DNA from: Bugulina stolonifera
Taxonomy: Eukaryota; Bryozoa; Gymnolaemata; Cheilostomatida; Bugulidae
Direction: 5' to 3'
Length of the DNA: 64,000 nucleotides
Assembly: GCA_935421135.1 (NCBI GenBank)
Contig: OW285195.1
Span: 11,252,391-11,316,390, forward strand
Shown here: positions 40,801-52,772 of the stretch, piece after piece
Layout of the letters: each line of letters opens with the position of its first letter
Position numbering within the stretch: the first letter of the stretch is position 1
The notes under the pieces: model-generated
Told to the model about the DNA's origin: nothing
The model's input: only the letters and a program-made list of their open reading frames with translations
Database searches by the model: none
Position numbers and translations under genes: made by a program

Positions 40801-42699
40801 GTGGATGTCCATATAGTACTGAGCATATCCAGCCATACGGCCATCACAGAACGTATTAGGAGGGACAGGTTACCATCCATCTTTCCTTCTACTACATTTG
40901 GCATCATGATAGTCAATAACTGAGCAGTATAGAAAGTATTTATATTCGTAGGAATTGAGTTGGAACTCTACTTGAAACTCAGGGTTCATTCAGACTTAGT
41001 TTACCCTGTACTTATGTTGTGAATGATTATAATATAATACTAATACTGTTATAGAAACTATATTATTATATACATGTAAGTACATAAGTTTATCAACTCT
41101 ACGCACCTCCTGATGTTTAGAACAGTAAAGCTTACGACACACTGTACAGTAGGTGGAGGCAGGTTGATTATGTTTCCCTTTCTTCTTGCAGACATCACAA
41201 GATATGGAATTGTCTGTCTGTACATTAGCAGAAGGTAGACTGTCTGCTGTGACATCATACACTTCTCTGGTAATGAAATGTTGATAAAGTAAGTTAACAG
41301 CGGAATGGCTGACTTCATGTACCTGGGCAATGGCCACACTGGCATACAGGTTTGCAGACAGCAAAGTTGGTATTAACCTGGACAAAGACTCCGCTAGCAT
41401 ACAAGTTTGTACCTGGTAGAGTTGGGTAGCATGGTTGTATTTGGAGTTGTCTTTCGATACTAGAATGACTAGTTTACTAGCCTGTGCATCAGGCCTACTA
41501 TTCTAAGCCAGTCAGTAAATAGGCCAGAGAGAACTAGACTATCTAATAAATTGACTCGTCTTGTGTGAAGTGAAAGCAGAAAACTGCATCCTAATAGCTT
41601 TTCACAGAGACTAGAGTCGGCTTATAAATCCATCAACAAACAGATATACAAATACAGACAGCAAGACTTATTCTATAACATAGAGAAAAATATACATCCA
41701 GTTAACTACACTTAGGCCTACATGTATTTGTACAAGAATTTAATGTCCTTTTATGTGACTGTGGATTGTGGTGATTTCAGACAATATCATGGTTGCTGGG
41801 CATTATATATTTGTATATGCCTACTAACTTGCGTCCATCAGACTTGGTAATTTTATAGCCACTAGTTGTAAATAATCGTATTTTTATGCAAAGCCTAGGG
41901 CCAACATTTTATTATTTTTGTAAATAAGCATCATTGCAATGATTACATCACAATCCTTCGCATAACTTATAGGGCCGACTCTTATTGCACCAGCCACTCG
42001 GGTGCCCCTAATCGTTCCTCCCAAAATTGTATCGGACCAAAGTGTTCCTTTTAATTTAATTAATTTTTGAACAATTAATGTAGGCCGATGGCCCAACGGC
42101 CCCCTCCAGCTGGGACTGTAAGAACTGTTGGCATATAAGGAGGGAGATTCTTCCTATCGAGTCAGTCATGCTTTGGAGAGAAATAAAGACACATCTATTA
42201 CTAACATCTATTAGTAGTGCTCCAGACTCTTAGCCGAAGTTCCCCACTGAACTGAAGCCAGAGCAACTAGAGTACTTAGTTAGGTCGCACCTATGAATTC
42301 AAACACTCTTGGACCTGAGACATTCAATTCAGAAACCATTGCTAGATCAGTCCTTGGCTCATACATAACTCAGTTCATGTGAAGTGAGAGGGTGAGTGCT
42401 ACCCACGCATCTATTTTATGGGAGATACTGTATCTCCCATAAAATCTTTACAGTATGGCACTAAATATAGGCCTATTAGTCGACAAATAACTTACATAAT
42501 ATAAAACTGTTAGTAGTGGACGTATTAAATAATAATAAATAACCTACCTGCACCAAGGACATCTGAGTACACCATAGATACTGTGATTTGTAGTTAAACA
42601 TGGCTGACAATGTACATGTTTACATGGTAATGATTTAGGATTCTCCAAGTCTTCTTCATTGAGGCAGAATCCACACTGAATATGAACTATTTCAGCCAT
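34836..42699 (-). CDS. TRIM-like protein C (RING, two B-boxes, coiled coil, beta-propeller), probable E3 ubiquitin ligase
   Basis: Exons in transcription order: 42699-42548, 41266-41107, 38390-38207, 37691-37510, 37231-37061, 36870-36762, 36282-35515, 34969-34836. They join in frame to 619 aa. RING finger at residues 9-50 (Cys9/12, Cys26, His28, Cys31/34, Cys47/50). First B-box about 74-102 (CDVC...YCTVC...YCSKH). Second B-box about 133-156 (CLDH...CKEC...FCSEC). Charged helical coiled-coil region about 166-320. A Pro/Thr-rich linker is followed by a beta-propeller-like C-terminus (repeated GITVYKDLLYALL, LVIVDDKAVVP and CVVVSD-type strands). This is the tripartite motif layout; RING-type TRIM proteins usually transfer ubiquitin (family knowledge). 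Intron 1 carries an LTR-like insertion, and intron 2 lies inside a near-identical duplication. The substrate is unknown. Confidence 0.85.
38610..38720. repeat. CG-rich segment with repeated GATATACCG motifs
   Basis: A short CG-rich block carries GATATACCGAACCGCACCGG and, about 70 bases on, GATATACCGGATCGAATTGG. It looks like a fragment related to the inverted-repeat element further along the same intron (about 39930-40435), which also uses CGAACYRCACCG-like strings. It is duplicated at about 48227-48337. The relationship is tentative. Confidence 0.35.
39930..40435. mobile_element. GC-rich inverted-repeat (MITE-like) element in intron 2 of gene C
   Basis: Arms at 40041-40072 and 40351-40382 are inverted copies of 32 bases with three mismatches. 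The segment around them is much more CG-rich than its surroundings. No transposase frame is present, so a non-autonomous DNA element is the simplest reading. The ends and any target duplication are not resolved. A second copy lies at about 49547-50052 through the segmental duplication. Confidence 0.5.
41750..42475. mobile_element. Insertion in intron 1 of gene C with LTR-like and hairpin features
   Basis: Comparison with the matching intron of C' (about 51330-51425) shows roughly 650 extra bases here. Within it a TATA-like CATATAAGG (about 42134), followed about 50 bases later by AATAAA (about 42182), resembles the core of a solo LTR. A 15-base perfect inverted repeat with a 3-base loop lies at 42413-42445. 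No coding part and no target duplication were found, so the class remains uncertain. Confidence 0.35.
42413..42445. repeat. Perfect 15-bp hairpin
   Basis: The arms ATTTTATGGGAGATA and its exact reverse complement are separated by CTG. It is located near one edge of the insertion in intron 1 of gene C. It may be a mobile-element terminus or simply a cruciform-prone palindrome. Confidence 0.85.
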
Positions 42700-43302
42700 T
42701 CTCTTACTCTAGGCACTGTCCAGTGTAGAATATTCAATATAATCCGACTGTCACTGTTAGCTGTTAGTGTAGACACAGAGCTGTGCATGTGAGAGTACAA
42801 TATCGGAATATGAACTACTATTAATAATTATAAATAACAACAATCATAGCATAAATTATTGTATTATTACTTATATAATAATGTAATTTTAATTATTATT
42901 TTATATAAATATATATTATTATTAATTATAATTATCAATTATTTTTAATAAAATATTAATATAATATAAATATATTAAAATTAAATTATTAATTTTAATA
43001 TTTTTGATTTTAATCTACGTGCTTAATTAATAGTTAATATCACACACCCAAAGCACTTGTGAATTTGATAATAAAATTAAATGAAAAACATGCAAAAGTT
43101 TTCAATGTGAATGTAAAAAAAAACAAAAGCATGATGCTGATATTCATACATACTGTATACTAATATTGCACATTAAATAAAGTTATATATATATATATAT
43201 TTCAATGAATATCAATATGAATATGACTATATTCTATAATATTTTAGACAGGAAGCGCGCATTATAACCACCACAGCAACGTTATTGTCTCTGTGGATTG
43301 GA

Positions 43303-43376
43303 CCATAGAGGTAACTCTATGTATTGAACCAGAGCCATTGAAAGAGCCATAGAGTTATCTCCTGTTACCTCTATGG
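43303..43376. repeat. Inverted repeat, 13-bp arms (CCATAGAGGTAAC)
   Basis: CCATAGAGGTAAC at 43303-43315 is inverted exactly at 43364-43376. Related AGTTATC/GATAACT strings lie between the arms. It belongs to a recurring hairpin family in the window (see also 45191-45236 and 24741-24928). Confidence 0.75.
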
Positions 43377-45190
43377 AAAGAGCCATTGAAAGAGCGTTGC
43401 GAAATCCTATAGGCCATATAAGACACCCTGAATAGTTCTAAACAAACAGGCCACGCCCCCATTTGGTCAAGCTGATTCATATATGTTATAATGCAATGGC
43501 CACGTGCTGATTTTGTGAGCTTATGCTAATTTGCATTTTTATAAGATTTTATAGCAACTGAGCCACAAATGCTCTTTCTCATGATATAGAGAAGCTCTTA
43601 GGCTACAAGATGATTATTTTATTTTCTCTAAAAAGTAAATACAACTCCACTTACAACTTGTTTAACTTCTGAAATTGACATCACCTGTTGGTTTCACAAG
43701 TGGTATGTGAAAACAGGTTTGAGTACATCATTAACTGAATGGTCTAGGACACCTTTTGTTATGAAAGAACCAGATTATTCAATTTACTTTTGAATGAGAG
43801 TGTAAACCCAATGATTTTCTTATCTTACAGCCCTAGTCCTATTTCGCTAAGCTGCAGATGTAGTTGTCCTTGTGCAATCAATAGTTTATACTTTTAGAAA
43901 TTATAGAACACATTTACTAAAATAGGACAGTTTTCTTCTTATGTCATCCTGTTGGTGCACTGTTTCCATGACACTAGAATTTACCCTAAATTGTGCAAAA
44001 CAAGCATTCAGGGACTTGCAGTTGTATAACTTGAACAGTCGTGAAGAATAAAAAGTAAAAACCATCTACATGTACTAACAGGTACAATTACATGTATATA
44101 ATTATTAATTAATAAAATACTCAAAAAAGCAAGTCTTAATGCTATGATGGGCTTTGGGAAAGTTATGATTGGTAAATGTATAAAGAATTTCTATCAATTA
44201 AATTTTGTGAAACTTTGTAGGCCGTAAGGCTATCTATGGTCACAACTGCCAGAATACATTCCAGGGGCAAATACATGCTTGCTTATGAATATATGCAGCT
44301 TATAGATTTATTGTATCCAGGTGACCATATCTGGACCCAGGCACATTGTACATTGGAAAAAGGAGCACAAATAAAACAGCAACCAAGAAGTAATGTACCA
44401 TCTAGTTCTGTACATATTCGTACAAGTGTACACACGTGTATATAAGGGGAGATTATGCTGAATTAATCGGTGGATGGAGATAGAAAGTGGCATCACTTAA
44501 TTTCTCAAACTCTGAAAACTACTAAATATGCATAATTTAGCACATGTTATCTTTATTGAGGCATGTTACTTTTCCTTACTGTCTTGTAATGTTTGAGGGC
44601 ATGTGTACATTATATGAATTAGCTTATGAAATTTTACAGGTATCATTTTCAAAAATAATGCTGGTGGCACTACATGACTTGTATATCAGAACATTATTCA
44701 GGTTTGTAAATAAAGATCAAAATACTTGTATGCTAGTCATAAGTAGCAGCATATTGACACCCAAGTCATTAGTTTTGTTATCACAACTGGTAAAAACATC
44801 TTCTGTGGTCACAATATGGTCCTAGCAAAATTCAATCATTGTAAAGTAATTAAGTGAGTGTAGTCCTTTCTCCTAGCAAATAAAAATTGGAGAAAACTGC
44901 CACTAGTGGGTGGAGTACAGAAATAACTTTATTATAAATTATATGGGATGAAAGCCTAGTTCCTAGGCTATCTTTTATTATATTATTTGTCTATATAGCA
45001 CTATTCCCTATTAAATAAATTGGAAATAAAAATGTCAAGTCAGATTTTTCAATGATAATCAATGGGACCGCATGCCATTGCTTGGAACTATGCATATCTG
45101 TTTCCGGCTCAGTTATGGCAACAACTCTATTCAATGGCTCTGGATTGGACAACCAATAGAACATCACTTCCGAGTTTTGGTATTTCCAAC

Positions 45191-45236
45191 CATAGAGTTA
45201 TCTTCTCTCCATTCGAAAGGAGAGGATAACTCTATG
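45191..45236. repeat. Hairpin-forming inverted repeat, about 18-bp arms
   Basis: CATAGAGTTATCTTCTCTCC at 45191-45210 pairs with GGAGAGGATAACTCTATG at 45219-45236 with a two-base bulge and a short loop. There is no coding content. It is the same motif family as 43303-43376. Confidence 0.8.
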
Positions 45237-46882
45237 ATCATTATTATAATAATATAACGTATAATTATTATACTAGTTGCCAAGAGCAGATAATAATTTA
45301 GACCATATAAATACAGTGCTCTACACTGATTATAAATTGTGGAGCTAATAATAAGTCTACTTTGGTCATGTAGGATAAAATAAATGCTAAATGGAGATGT
45401 TATCTGTACAACACTCCTGAGTTTCGTGCTTCTGCACTCATCAGTTGTATGAGAATAATGGTCTCAGTAAATTCAAAATTTTTTGGTGTGCCGTTTTTAT
45501 TGAGAAGGGACTTTATTTTAGAATATCTACAAGTGGTGTTTATTTCCGTTTTCTTGTTGAAGATGAAATATATATTTCACTATGAATGATTTGGCTATTT
45601 AAAATCCTAAAATGAATAGAAGTTGTTTTCTGCATTACAATGACTCAAACCAACCTTTCATCAGAGAGTTGTATAATATACAGGTTAGTTTATAATAATG
45701 CAGAAAGAAATTTCTCCATCTAATTTCACACAGAACCTGCACAGTTGCACTTGGCTTCCTGTCGCTTAGTAGACATACAGCATGTTTATGAAAGCTGCTG
45801 ACCAGGATAGGTACAGCTTCAGATTATTTTGACATTACAGGATTAGGCAGGAGATTTCAGAAACTGAACATCTACCACCAAATGATGTGGCGTTGGAAAT
45901 TTCTCAAAAAAGCATAATAATCAACAGCCATAAGAGTTCTTTCAGGAATATTATATTTGAAAACTAAAATGGTAACAGGTATAAAGAGATCGACAAACTT
46001 GATAAACTGTTAATTCTTTGATATATACATAAACTACTTCCTAACAAAAGTAACGTTTATAATAGAGAGAGATACTTGGTATCTATCCAAATGGTTCAAA
46101 GCATAGCCATAGCCAACCTGCATGCACATGCCATTTCGTATAGCTCTCTTCTGAAATATCCACAAACGAATAAAAAGTAATCCAGTCTAGTTTTAGGGAT
46201 TTGCCCATCCTTACAATATAACATGAAATGACTAACAATAGACTCTGATAGCTAGTAGCTGAAATAAAAATAACTTAATTCTCCAAACATATTTACAGCA
46301 GGGTAAAACATATCTTGTATTATGATACAGTGATTTTAAAATTGTCCTTATACGTGAGAAATAATTGGTGAGTGGTAGAGCTAACAAAAAATACTAAAAA
46401 AACAATTGAGTGACTTATGAGATCAGAAATCATAACCATAATATAAAAGCAAAAGTTGAGTGAAGTAAAATAATTTTAGTACTACCATAGCAGACATCAG
46501 TCTATTGCACACTAGCCCAGTTTGCAATCGCCTAAAGACGGAGGTTTTGATTGGCTGGGACATGGGCAGATACAGAGACCACAGTTAATAATGAGCTTCT
46601 TATAGAATATTATTGGGAAGTAGATAATTAAGGTCGGATATTAACCAGTAGGTGGCAACGACATAAGCACCTTCTACCATCTGTTCATTCAGGACAAGGA
46701 ATGGTATTGGATGACTGTTGTAGGATGCAACTACAGGAAATCCCCCTCAAGAGTCTAAAAAGAAATCAATATGTAAGTTATTAATTACCATGAAAAGTTA
46801 GAGATAATTATCGGATTTAAAGTAAACTTACAAGCTATTGAGAGTATACTAACATCTTGTAAGTGTTAAATCAATATAAAAG

Positions 46883-47034
46883 TCAATTAGATTTGACATC
46901 TAATGCATATGATGGCACTTGTAATGGAGGCTGGTACTTGGAGAGTTTGTTGTTGACACCATGAACAAGAGTGACTACTAGTACTACTCCATTAGGATCT
47001 AATAGAGTGACAGGCAGGCACTTTTGCCCAGGCA
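46883..47034 (-). other. Candidate terminal exon of unknown origin
   Basis: On the minus strand, a TTTTTGCTAG acceptor at about 47035 opens a 49-codon frame that ends in a stop at 46883-46885. It reads like coding sequence (for example LPVTLLDPNGVVLVV and QVPSYALDV). It has no start codon of its own. Its entry phase fits the phase at which exon 3 of C' ends, so it could be a replacement 3' exon for C'. It has no similarity to exons 4-8 of C or D. A decayed piece of another gene is equally possible. Confidence 0.3.
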
Positions 47035-47710
47035 CTAGCAAAAACATCCAAATGTCAAAACTTGCAAAGCTGCAACCTGCCTATGTAATCACAGGTATCA
47101 GTTACTAAAATAATACAAAGATTTCAAAAGCACATGAATACAAACGCTTCTAAAGGGCTAACTAAAGGTGGGATGGGGACTTTTGACCTGCATATGTACA
47201 TAGTGAAAGTGAGTGGTAGGAATAGCAAATATTTTGATGAGTAAAAAATATTTTGCAACTTGTGACTATCTTCATTATGGGAATAATATTTTTACTATAA
47301 CCAATCAAAAGCTAAGATATGAACAGGCCACTATTGGCATACTACCAACAGAAATGCAATAATGGGCCTTGTTTACTGATAAGTTGGAACTGGCCAAGTC
47401 ACTTGTGGTTCACTAAGATAAAATATTGGTAAACATCTCCCATACTAGAGTACAACAGCTTGTGGTCAAGACGGGACACATTTTTAATTTGCCGCCAAGA
47501 TGATGTGGTAAGAGTGATGAAATGGGTGACAAACAACTTTCATTCCACAACCTTCCCCAACACACACACTACTACTTGCTGGCAGTGATACTGAATATTA
47601 TGGTAAGACAACACTATCATTCCACATAGTAGCATTAGGGGCATCAAAAGAGTTATCTGGTACTAGTTTCTTGAGTTGCAAAACACCATATTTATGATTT
47701 AGCTAAAAAT

Positions 47711-50659
47711 AGAAAAGTTTGACCAATGTAATTCTTTGTTACTGGGCCCAATATGGCTTATTGCTTACTTCTGGTGACATAACTCTCACAATAAACAGCT
47801 CTGTGGCACACTATAGGTACTTACCGTCATCACAGAGTTCAAGGTCAAGGAGGCACTCTGAACAGAAAAGTCTAGTACATTCTTTACACCCTGAATAGTA
47901 TTCAAAGCCTGTATGATCAAGGCAGACCTTTCTCTCCAGTCTTTTAGCCTGTGCTCTATAATCTGATATGGTCATCCTCTGATGTTCCTCATTCACATCA
48001 TCATGTGACTAGTAATAAAAAAGTAACCACACATCACATAAAACACAGACTAAACTAGCTATGTCTGGAAACATGCTCAAAGAAGATAGACTAAACTAGC
48101 TAAGACAGAAAATATGCTCAAACGTAGTAGAAGGAAAGATAGATCACTCTGGCTAAAAACCTCCCCCCCCCCCCAACCACCTTCAGACGCATTCCAGACT
48201 AAGCAAGGAATTATGCTACCGTGTGGACAGGATACACAATTTGGATCGATATACCGAACCGCACCGGACCCCGTGATCCTGGCCTCAAGCGGTGTTAGAC
48301 GGTGTCAACTTTGGTTTGATATACCGGATCGAATTGGTCCAGGAGCTAGTTTGCCTAATAGAGTTGTCCCATCATGATCGTGCAATACAAGGGAACAAAA
48401 ACCCTCAACACTTTCTTGCAACATGAGTTCATGCCAATCATTGTTTTATTTTATTTTCAGATATGGCAGGCAGACAGGGCTTCATTAAAACATAGTATAT
48501 GTATATTATTTTTATTTAAGTGGCTATTGGGTTAATGAAAGTAATCAGTGCTTACTCCTATTCCAAGATTTTGTATTTGCCCATGTAGTCTAGTGAGTCT
48601 TAAGTTGCATTGGGTCTTACTTCACCTATTTTATATAATTTTAATAAATATAAAAACATGAGGCTGGACACACACCCAACCGACTACATATAATTTATTA
48701 GATTTATTACTGATTGTGACCAAATTACAGAAGAAAAACAGCAAACATTGTTTCCACCACACTCGTACCATTGACACAAAAAAACAACAAACTTAAAATT
48801 ACATGGGCTAACTTCATATCACAAGAGAAAGAAGAAACGCTAGCATATTATGATGTAATGATAATGTAGGAAATCTTTCTTGCAAGCTTTCTTGATAGAT
48901 TGCTGATTTGGTGTAATTCAGTGTGTCAACCGATTGAATCTAGCAGATTTGTCTTCAGATTTGATATTAAGATGGCTCGATAGCTCAGTCCGATGAATTC
49001 TACCTACAAAATATTGATTGAACATTAGTATCAGATTATTTTAAATAAATAAAGAGCTGGTGCTTACCAAAAGCATAACTACACAACGATTTTAAATTAA
49101 AAAACCATAATTAATAATGATTAACTATTATAAGAATTGAAGCTATTCTTAGTTACAAGCGATTATAATCAAATTTAAACATTAGTAGTAGATTAATTAT
49201 AATAGAAATAATTAATCCAATGGTATGTTTAAATTTAATTATATTATAATAAATAATCCATTATATTCGATCATATACTACTAATCTATTTCAGCACACT
49301 ATTCATGAACAAAGCAATCATATGCAAATAGAATATAATATACCAGAATCCGCTAAGTTACGTAATTATTAATCAATTTGTTATAATTTAATAATAATTA
49401 TTACCTCCATAACGTTGATAATCAATCACAGCCACGATGGCAGTTAATGTAGAAACGGATAAGCGAAGGTATGCAACCTAGTTTGAAGTGAGGTAAACAA
49501 GAACACATGACATTAGACCGCATGAATATTGAATGACTACTGACATAGCGATCCGGTTCGATAACATCGAACTACACCGAACCATCGATATATCGTTTGG
49601 GCACAGTGCCGGTACGATTCGGTGCATAAAAAATTTGCCGATGTGTAACACCGAGGGCAAAGATAGTGGAGGAGAAGATCGGACACTCAATGATAAAACC
49701 CTGTCCTACCAAATACGCCCAATTTGGCGGTCCCGACGTTCCGCGATCTACTTCCCGCCTAAAATGTGTTGAACTTTTAGATGGCTGCTAGACTAGTGTT
49801 GCGAAGCAACGGGTTAACTGTTGCGCTCTTTCTAATAATATATCGTTTGTATAAGTAGACTGTCTATTCGATGCCGCTGTTAGCAATATTATCTGATTGT
49901 CCGGCGGAACACCAATAGCAAAAGCGGATTTGTGTACAAGGAGGCGGGGGACGGACAGTTTTTGGCCTGAGTGTCTGATCTTCCCTTCCACTATCTTTGC
50001 CGAGGGTTCGCACACCGTTTACATCGTTTGAAACCGAAACACCGTGCATGCCTAATTACAACACACCTACATGTGCAATGACTAGACTGGACTGACTGAT
50101 ATTACTATGGTAACCAAGTTTACAGTATCATAATAACCAATATAATATACAAGACCTGATTGGCCAATACTTTTCATATTATTTTATTAGCTTTAAAATG
50201 TCACGTAGTATACTTTTTATCGAGTTGAATTTTAGTAAGAGAAATAAAAGGATCAAATATTATTAGTGCACATAAATATAGCTATAATTATTATTCTAAA
50301 AGCGTACATATTATTTCAAGACTATTCGTCCACAGATAGACAAAAGATAGTCATTAGGCCTATTTATTCACTGCGAGTCCACAGTCAGACATGGCAGTCA
50401 TTCAATATACAATCCACGTGGATGTCCATATAGTACTGAGCATATCCAGCCATACGGCCATCACAGAACGTATTAGGAGGGACAGGTTACCATCCATCTT
50501 TCCTTCTACTACATTTGGCATCATGATAGTCAATAACTGAGCAGTATAGAAAGTATTTATATTCGTAGGAATTGAGTTGGAACTCTACTTGAAACTCAGG
50601 GTTCATTCAGACTTAGTTTACCCTGTACTTATGTTGTGAATGATTATAATATAATACTA
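47711..50659. repeat. 2.95-kb segmental duplication, copy 2
   Basis: This is a nearly exact copy of 38093-41042, including exon 3, the poly-C run, the CG-rich block and the inverted-repeat element. The left edge at 47711 is an abrupt end of homology about 115 bases past the exon 3 donor. On the right, the alignment continues into exon 2 and exon 1 of C' but with visible divergence (about 10 changes in the 152-base exon 1). Confidence 0.95.
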
Positions 50660-51687
50660 TTACTGCTATGGAAACTATATTATTATATACATGTAAGTAC
50701 ATAAGTTTATCAACTCTACGTACCTCCTGATGTTTAGTACAGTAAAGCTTACGACACACTGTACAGTAAGTAGAGGCTGGTTGATGACCTTTTCCTTTCT
50801 TCTTGCAGACATCACAAGATACGGAGTTGTCTGCCTGTACATTAGCAGAAGGTAGACTGTCTGCTGTAACATCATACACCTCTCTGGAAATGAAATGTTG
50901 ATCAAATAAGTTGATAGCAGAAGGGGTGATTCTATACAGTGCACAGTTTATTAGCCTGGGCAATGGCTGGCTAGCATGCAGGTTTGTACCTGGTTGAGTG
51001 GGCCATGTGGGTGTGCCCAGGAATATTTGGGGTTGTCTCACCATACTAGAATGACTGACTAGCCTGGGCACCAGGCTATTCTAAGCCAGTAAGTAAATAG
51101 ATATTAGCTCTGTGTAGCAAGGTGAGTAGGCCTGAGAAAACGAGACAACCTCGTGCATTAGCATGTCCTGTATGAAGTTGTCTCCCTTTGAAGGTATTTC
51201 CTACAGACTATAACTAGGCTTATAAAACCAATAACAAACATATATACATGTACACACAGCAGATACTCTACTGAATACTATACTTACACATCCATTTACT
51301 TACACTTATATCTATTTGTATAAGAATGTACTTACCCCTGTGGTAATATATAATTATAGCATAGAGTACTAGATACATGAGGTAACAAATAACTTACACA
51401 ATATATTGTAATGTTTTTGAGTATAGTTACATACGAGTGCCGATAGGACTGGTTGAGGGGTTGGCTGGCCGCTTCATCACAATATAACTGTTAGTAGTGT
51501 ATATATTAGTATAATATTACATGTATATAACTTACCTACTCCAAGGACATCTAAGTACACCATAGAAACTGTGATTTATAATTAAACATGGCTGACAATG
51601 TACATGTTTACATGGTAATGATTTAGGATTCTCCAAGTCTTCTTCCTTGAGACAGAATCCACACTGAATATGAACTACTTCAGCCGT
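47825..51687 (-). pseudogene. Partial TRIM-like copy C' (RING and B-box exons only)
   Basis: Exon equivalents in transcription order: 51687-51536, 50883-50724 and 48008-47825, with the same lengths (152, 160, 184) and phases as gene C. The codon matching C's start is ACG, an in-frame stop lies just upstream, and no in-frame ATG remains in exon 1. The last RING cysteine (CPWC in C) is replaced by serine (CPWS). The two B-boxes are intact. No coiled-coil or propeller exons follow before gene C. It is most simply a broken partial duplicate; a non-AUG or alternatively spliced short B-box protein cannot be excluded. Confidence 0.7.
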
Positions 51688-52772
51688 TCTCTTCCTCTAA
51701 CTGTGTAGATTATAATTAGACTGTTAGCTGTTAGTGTAGAGTAATGGAATGAAGAGAGAGATGTGATGATTGAGAGTGAAACTAACTGTATAATAAATAT
51801 TATTATCTATTTGATACGCCTACATGTAGATAAGATAGTACAAAGTACAGTATGACTGTATAACACAGACATATATTGTGTATATACTGTATGATGTATA
51901 AACATATCATGTAACTATGTATCTGTATCTGTAATCCTGACACTGCAATGACAAATCTGCATGCAAATTCCTTATACAGTGCACTAATACATATACAGCA
52001 GAGCTGGATGATTGTCAGCACAGTGTCAGCCATATTTATCCACCCATATTCAATCTATATTCCTGAAACCACAATGACAATGTTAAACCAGTATGGAATC
52101 ATTACCATATATTACACATAGTCCGTACATTGCTACCATTAATTTAAAAAAGTGAAAGAAATATATATAAAAACACTTTAACATGACCATACCTGTCATG
52201 TCTTTCCCATCTTTAACCCAAAATTTGGTACCCCGACTCCACCTAAATGCTGTATTATCTCTTACATTTTGATGAGATGAACATGACAGGTATGAACTAG
52301 AAAGTAAATGTACACTTACCATTTAGAACTAAATAATTTTAGAACAGGTCATGACTCTTACAATCAGGCACTGTGTACAGGGACGTTATGTAAATACTAC
52401 AATTTATATACCATGTAATTATATACAATGTATGTTCATTAGATTCCCAATAAAAGATTTACAAAGAAAAAACAATTTGATAAAAAAGTTATAAACATCT
52501 AACTAATGCCTCACTTCTAGATTCTAACTGACTGTCTTATTCCTAGACTTGACTATTTCCTCGAGTCTACTAGCCTTTGACTTAATAATAACTCAAGGAT
52601 TAATAAATCAGTTAGTTACAAGAACCATAATTAAAGGAAAACAACAAAGACAGTTTGTATGACAATATACATGTACACTGCATCAATGATATGTGTTGTA
52701 ACCTACATTGTATCAAATTATATAGGTCATGACCTACATTGTATAAACAGTTTACTAACATCATACTTTCTG
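51688..52772. other. Spacer between C' and the acid phosphatase gene
   Basis: AT-rich intergenic sequence containing the 3' flank of the phosphatase gene and the former promoter side of C'. No coding exon, repeat array or RNA gene was recognised. Confidence 0.5.

Larger units (their letters stand above)
38093..41042. repeat. 2.95-kb segmental duplication, copy 1
   Basis: This stretch is almost letter-for-letter identical to 47711-50659, at an offset of 9,618 and then 9,617 after a one-base change in a poly-C run (13 C at about 38545, 12 C in copy 2). It includes exon 3 of gene C and nearly all of intron 2. Identity falls sharply at both edges: to unrelated sequence on the left, to clearly diverged paralogous sequence on the right. 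Confidence 0.95.
42700..46882. other. Intergenic region upstream of TRIM-like gene C
   Basis: It begins with a very AT-rich block (about 42820-43060) and an AT dinucleotide run near 43180-43200. It then holds hairpin-forming repeats at 43303-43376 and 45191-45236. Open frames here (for example around 44544-44825) lack splice support, conserved motifs or a paralogue, and are not called. Exons 4-8 of a TRIM-like gene are absent, which is why C' is judged incomplete. Confidence 0.5.

Noticed and set aside
44236..44825. Open frames of 69-93 codons in the intergenic region
   Set aside because: No splice signals, domain motifs or paralogue support them; they are consistent with chance frames in AT-rich DNA.
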